The notes beneath the pieces were generated by a model that searched no databases, was not told where the DNA came from, and saw only the letters and a list, made by a program, of their open reading frames with translations. The position numbers and the translations under genes are program-made. 64,000 nt of DNA from Planctomycetota bacterium (GTDB lineage Bacteria > Planctomycetota > UBA1135 > UBA2386): the NCBI GenBank assembly GCA_014192625.1, contig BJHM01000018.1, positions 1 through 64,000 on the forward strand, read 5' to 3'. Positions 61,893-64,000 of this stretch are shown here, piece by piece. Each line of letters begins with the position of its first letter. The stretch's first letter is position 1.

Positions 61893-64000
61893 ATGTTGTC
61901 CCTCCCAACCAGCGGCCGTGACCTCGGCGCTTTTTTCCTGCTCCTCGTTTTGCCGGCCTTGCTGCTTCTGGACAGCGTCTTTCTCGGCCGGCACTACCTG
62001 CCGTTTGACCTAGCGGAGTATCCACCGGCCGCCGATACGCTGACAAAAGAACAGCGCGCAGACCTGCGCATCGACGCCAACTACGACGCAACCGAGGCGC
62101 CGATCTGGTTCGCTATTGAGCTGCAGCTCGCGCGCGAAGCAATCAGCCACGGCGATTTACCGCAATGGAACAACTATGTTCGCGGCGGCGCACCGATGCT
62201 CGCGCACGGCCACATGGGCCTGCTCAATCCGCTGCACTGGCCGGCGTTGCTGTTCTCTGATCCTGCAGATGGACTCCTGTGCCTGACCTACACGATGTTT
62301 GCCCTCGCAGGCATCCTGATGTTCGGGCTGCTGCGCACACTGCAGCTTGGCATTAGCGCGGCATTGTTTGGCGCAGTCACGTTTGCGTGGTCGGGAACAC
62401 TCACCTCAAACGGTCACTGGTTTATGCGGATGGAACCGCTGGCACTCCTGCCGGGCGCCCTCTGGGCATTGCTCGCGATCGCCCGATCCGCAGGCCGCGC
62501 GCGCGCGTTGCCCACCATTGGCCTCGCACTCGCAATCGCGGGCATCTGGCTGTCGGGCTTCCCGCAATACGGCATCCCGGTCACAATTTTGATCGCATTG
62601 ACTGCGGCAGTCTTGTGCGTGCGGTCGTTCCGCAGCGATCGACACCTCGCTGGCTGGATGCTGCTCGGCGGTGGCCTTGGCATCATGCTCGCGATGGTGC
62701 AGCTCGCGCCGATGCTGCAGTTTTATCCGCTATCCAACCGCCCGATCGATGAGACGCTTGACCGATCTACCCGCCATGCGTTCGCGCCGATGGGACTGCT
62801 AGGCTACGTGTTCCCCGAACTGTATTCGCACCCCGGCGACCCGTCACTACCGACTGAGGCAGCGCCGCTGCCATGGCTCTGGTCTGACTTGCACCACTGG
62901 CAAACCGGCGAACAGTTGCTGCCAAACTACAACTTCACCGAGTACGCGATCTTCCCCGGCACCCTGCCACTGTTGTTTGCGTTACTCGCGCTGGTGCTAC
63001 GAGGACCACGTTGGCGATGGCTAGCGGCCCTTGGGCTTGGCGGCATCTGGCTCTGCGCAACCGGTGCGTTCGGTGCCTGGATCGCATTTTTGCTACCAGG
63101 CATCAAGACCGTGCCGCCCTATCGCTTCGCTGGCCCCGCGTGTGCCCTCGTAGCATTGCTCGCAGCCGTCGGCTTCGATGCACTGCAACGCAATCTAAAG
63201 CCATGGCTGTTGCGCACCACGGCCGCCGCGCTCGCAGTAATGGGCGCACTCTGCCTGCTGCTTACGATTGGCGACCAGCCAACGACAACGCAGCCAGACG
63301 ACCCGTGGCTGCAGCGCATCGTGGAGCGCTACAAGGCCGCTTATGCACAAGAGTTTTCAGTTCCCCTAGAGGCCGTCACGCCAGCAGTTGCGCTAAGGAT
63401 CAAGTTCACGCTCCCCGAACAAAGCAACGGCACCCTGCCAACGGACGTGATCCAGACGGGCAAGTTGCGACTGCGCAACAGCCTCAAACGCACTGCGGCC
63501 TGGTGGCTATTCGCCGCCTTACTGTTCGGCGCTGCCTCGCTGCAAAGAGGTGGCACCGGGCTCAAAGGCTGGCCCTCCCTGCTGGCACTACTCGCAACAT
63601 CGGTAGAACTGTTTTGGCTTGGCAGCGCCCTCAATCACGGCCAAAAACAACCGTTCCCGCAGGACAGCGCGATGCACCAGTTTCTGCGCGCAGAGTCGAC
63701 GGCAAGGAGCAAGGCGGGCGGCTTCCTGGTCGGTCGCGGTGCTGGTGATTATGGCCCCTGGTTCCTGCCGGGCGGAACGCTTGCGATGGCTCAAATCCGC
63801 GACCTCAACTTCTACACCTTCGTCGATAGCCGGAGCGACCAGCCGATCCGCAAGCTCTACGGCGACGCGCAGATTCTGCGCGGCTTTGTCTGCAATGCGT
63901 TGCCTGACGATGAGCGGCTTACTTTGCCTTGGTGGGACCTGATGGGACTGCGCTTTGTCCTCGCCAGCAAGGCGATGCAACACGCAGGCCGCCGCGTGGA
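61893..64000 (+). CDS. YfhO-like multi-pass membrane protein, 3' end missing
   Basis: The frame opens at the ATG at 61893 and stays open to the end of the window, giving 702 residues with no stop, so the gene is cut by the edge. The N-terminus is hydrophobic ('FFLLLVLPALLLLDSVF' follows a short polar start) and then shows 'LGRHYLPFDL', 'LPQWNNYVRGGAPMLAHGHM' and 'LNPLHWPALLF', the early-loop pattern of YfhO/GT39-like membrane proteins, where large polytopic proteins handle lipid-linked sugars. Many hydrophobic segments follow, with a polar domain after about residue 530. YfhO-type proteins are thought to glycosylate polymers such as lipoteichoic acid; the role here is unknown. Confidence 0.8.
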   Translation, partial: MLSLPTSGRDLGAFFLLLVLPALLLLDSVFLGRHYLPFDLAEYPPAADTLTKEQRADLRIDANYDATEAPIWFAIELQLAREAISHGDLPQWNNYVRGGAPMLAHGHMGLLNPLHWPALLFSDPADGLLCLTYTMFALAGILMFGLLRTLQLGISAALFGAVTFAWSGTLTSNGHWFMRMEPLALLPGALWALLAIARSAGRARALPTIGLALAIAGIWLSGFPQYGIPVTILIALTAAVLCVRSFRSDRHLAGWMLLGGGLGIMLAMVQLAPMLQFYPLSNRPIDETLDRSTRHAFAPMGLLGYVFPELYSHPGDPSLPTEAAPLPWLWSDLHHWQTGEQLLPNYNFTEYAIFPGTLPLLFALLALVLRGPRWRWLAALGLGGIWLCATGAFGAWIAFLLPGIKTVPPYRFAGPACALVALLAAVGFDALQRNLKPWLLRTTAAALAVMGALCLLLTIGDQPTTTQPDDPWLQRIVERYKAAYAQEFSVPLEAVTPAVALRIKFTLPEQSNGTLPTDVIQTGKLRLRNSLKRTAAWWLFAALLFGAASLQRGGTGLKGWPSLLALLATSVELFWLGSALNHGQKQPFPQDSAMHQFLRAESTARSKAGGFLVGRGAGDYGPWFLPGGTLAMAQIRDLNFYTFVDSRSDQPIRKLYGDAQILRGFVCNALPDDERLTLPWWDLMGLRFVLASKAMQHAGRRV

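Overview
The window is a 64 kb chromosomal segment of high G+C, densely coding, with no rRNA, tRNA or CRISPR array that I could recognise. The organism is a diderm bacterium and most likely a planctomycete or close PVC relative. This is inferred from a long GreA-type factor with a ~560-residue N-terminal extension, a Tat-exported Gfo/Idh/MocA oxidoreductase next to a sulfatase-modifying-type lipoprotein, several secreted FG-GAP, IPT/TIG and carboxypeptidase-regulatory-like proteins, a MoxR-DUF58-transglutaminase operon, lipoproteins with clear lipoboxes, and LptB. No single gene proves the phylum.

Layout. 1-6.3 kb: end of a TolB-like propeller protein, two small unknown ORFs, pdxH, the Gfo/Idh-FGE pair, an AT-rich gene-poor island (about 4.65-5.61 kb), and a secreted protein with three cysteine-rich YHS-like repeats. 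6.4-13.4 kb (minus): a fused FAD-monooxygenase/OYE enzyme of the salicylyl-CoA/anthraniloyl-CoA type, then a polysaccharide block with a GT2-GT4 fusion and a deacetylase-GT2 fusion. 14-21 kb: pepP, a REC-CheX fusion, metF, a GNAT acetyltransferase, a YciH/SUI1 factor and priA. 21-31 kb: secreted di-heme peroxidase, exported amidohydrolase, CmoB-like methyltransferase, two large secreted repeat/lectin proteins, rdgB and an EamA transporter.

30.5-39.4 kb (plus): a tightly packed cluster of a thioredoxin-fold exported protein, a fused ABC transporter, a double-PDZ lipoprotein and two FG-GAP proteins, with two ATGA couplings, ending at a hairpin. 39.6-43.9 kb: lepA-lepB-lptB, with an unusually long signal peptidase. 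44-47 kb (minus): a PilT-like ATPase and a second PilT/GspE-like protein whose Walker A motif is degenerate. 47.2-53.1 kb: a protein with a 15-bp/5-residue tandem repeat, the long GreA, an alpha/beta hydrolase, a DSD1-type PLP enzyme and a small TPR protein. 53.3-64 kb: CorA/ZntB-type transporter, moxR-DUF58-tgpA operon, a 13-bp minisatellite, an M28 peptidase lipoprotein coupled to an enoyl-CoA hydratase, an EamA transporter and a truncated YfhO-like membrane protein that runs off the window.

I see no phage, transposase or defence island. The strongest candidates for new biology are the triple YHS-like protein, the pseudo-ATPase paired with PilT, the enlarged LepB, the altered deacetylase site in the deacetylase-GT2 fusion, the expanding 15-bp repeat gene with an orphan C-terminal domain, and the 30.5-39.4 kb envelope cluster.
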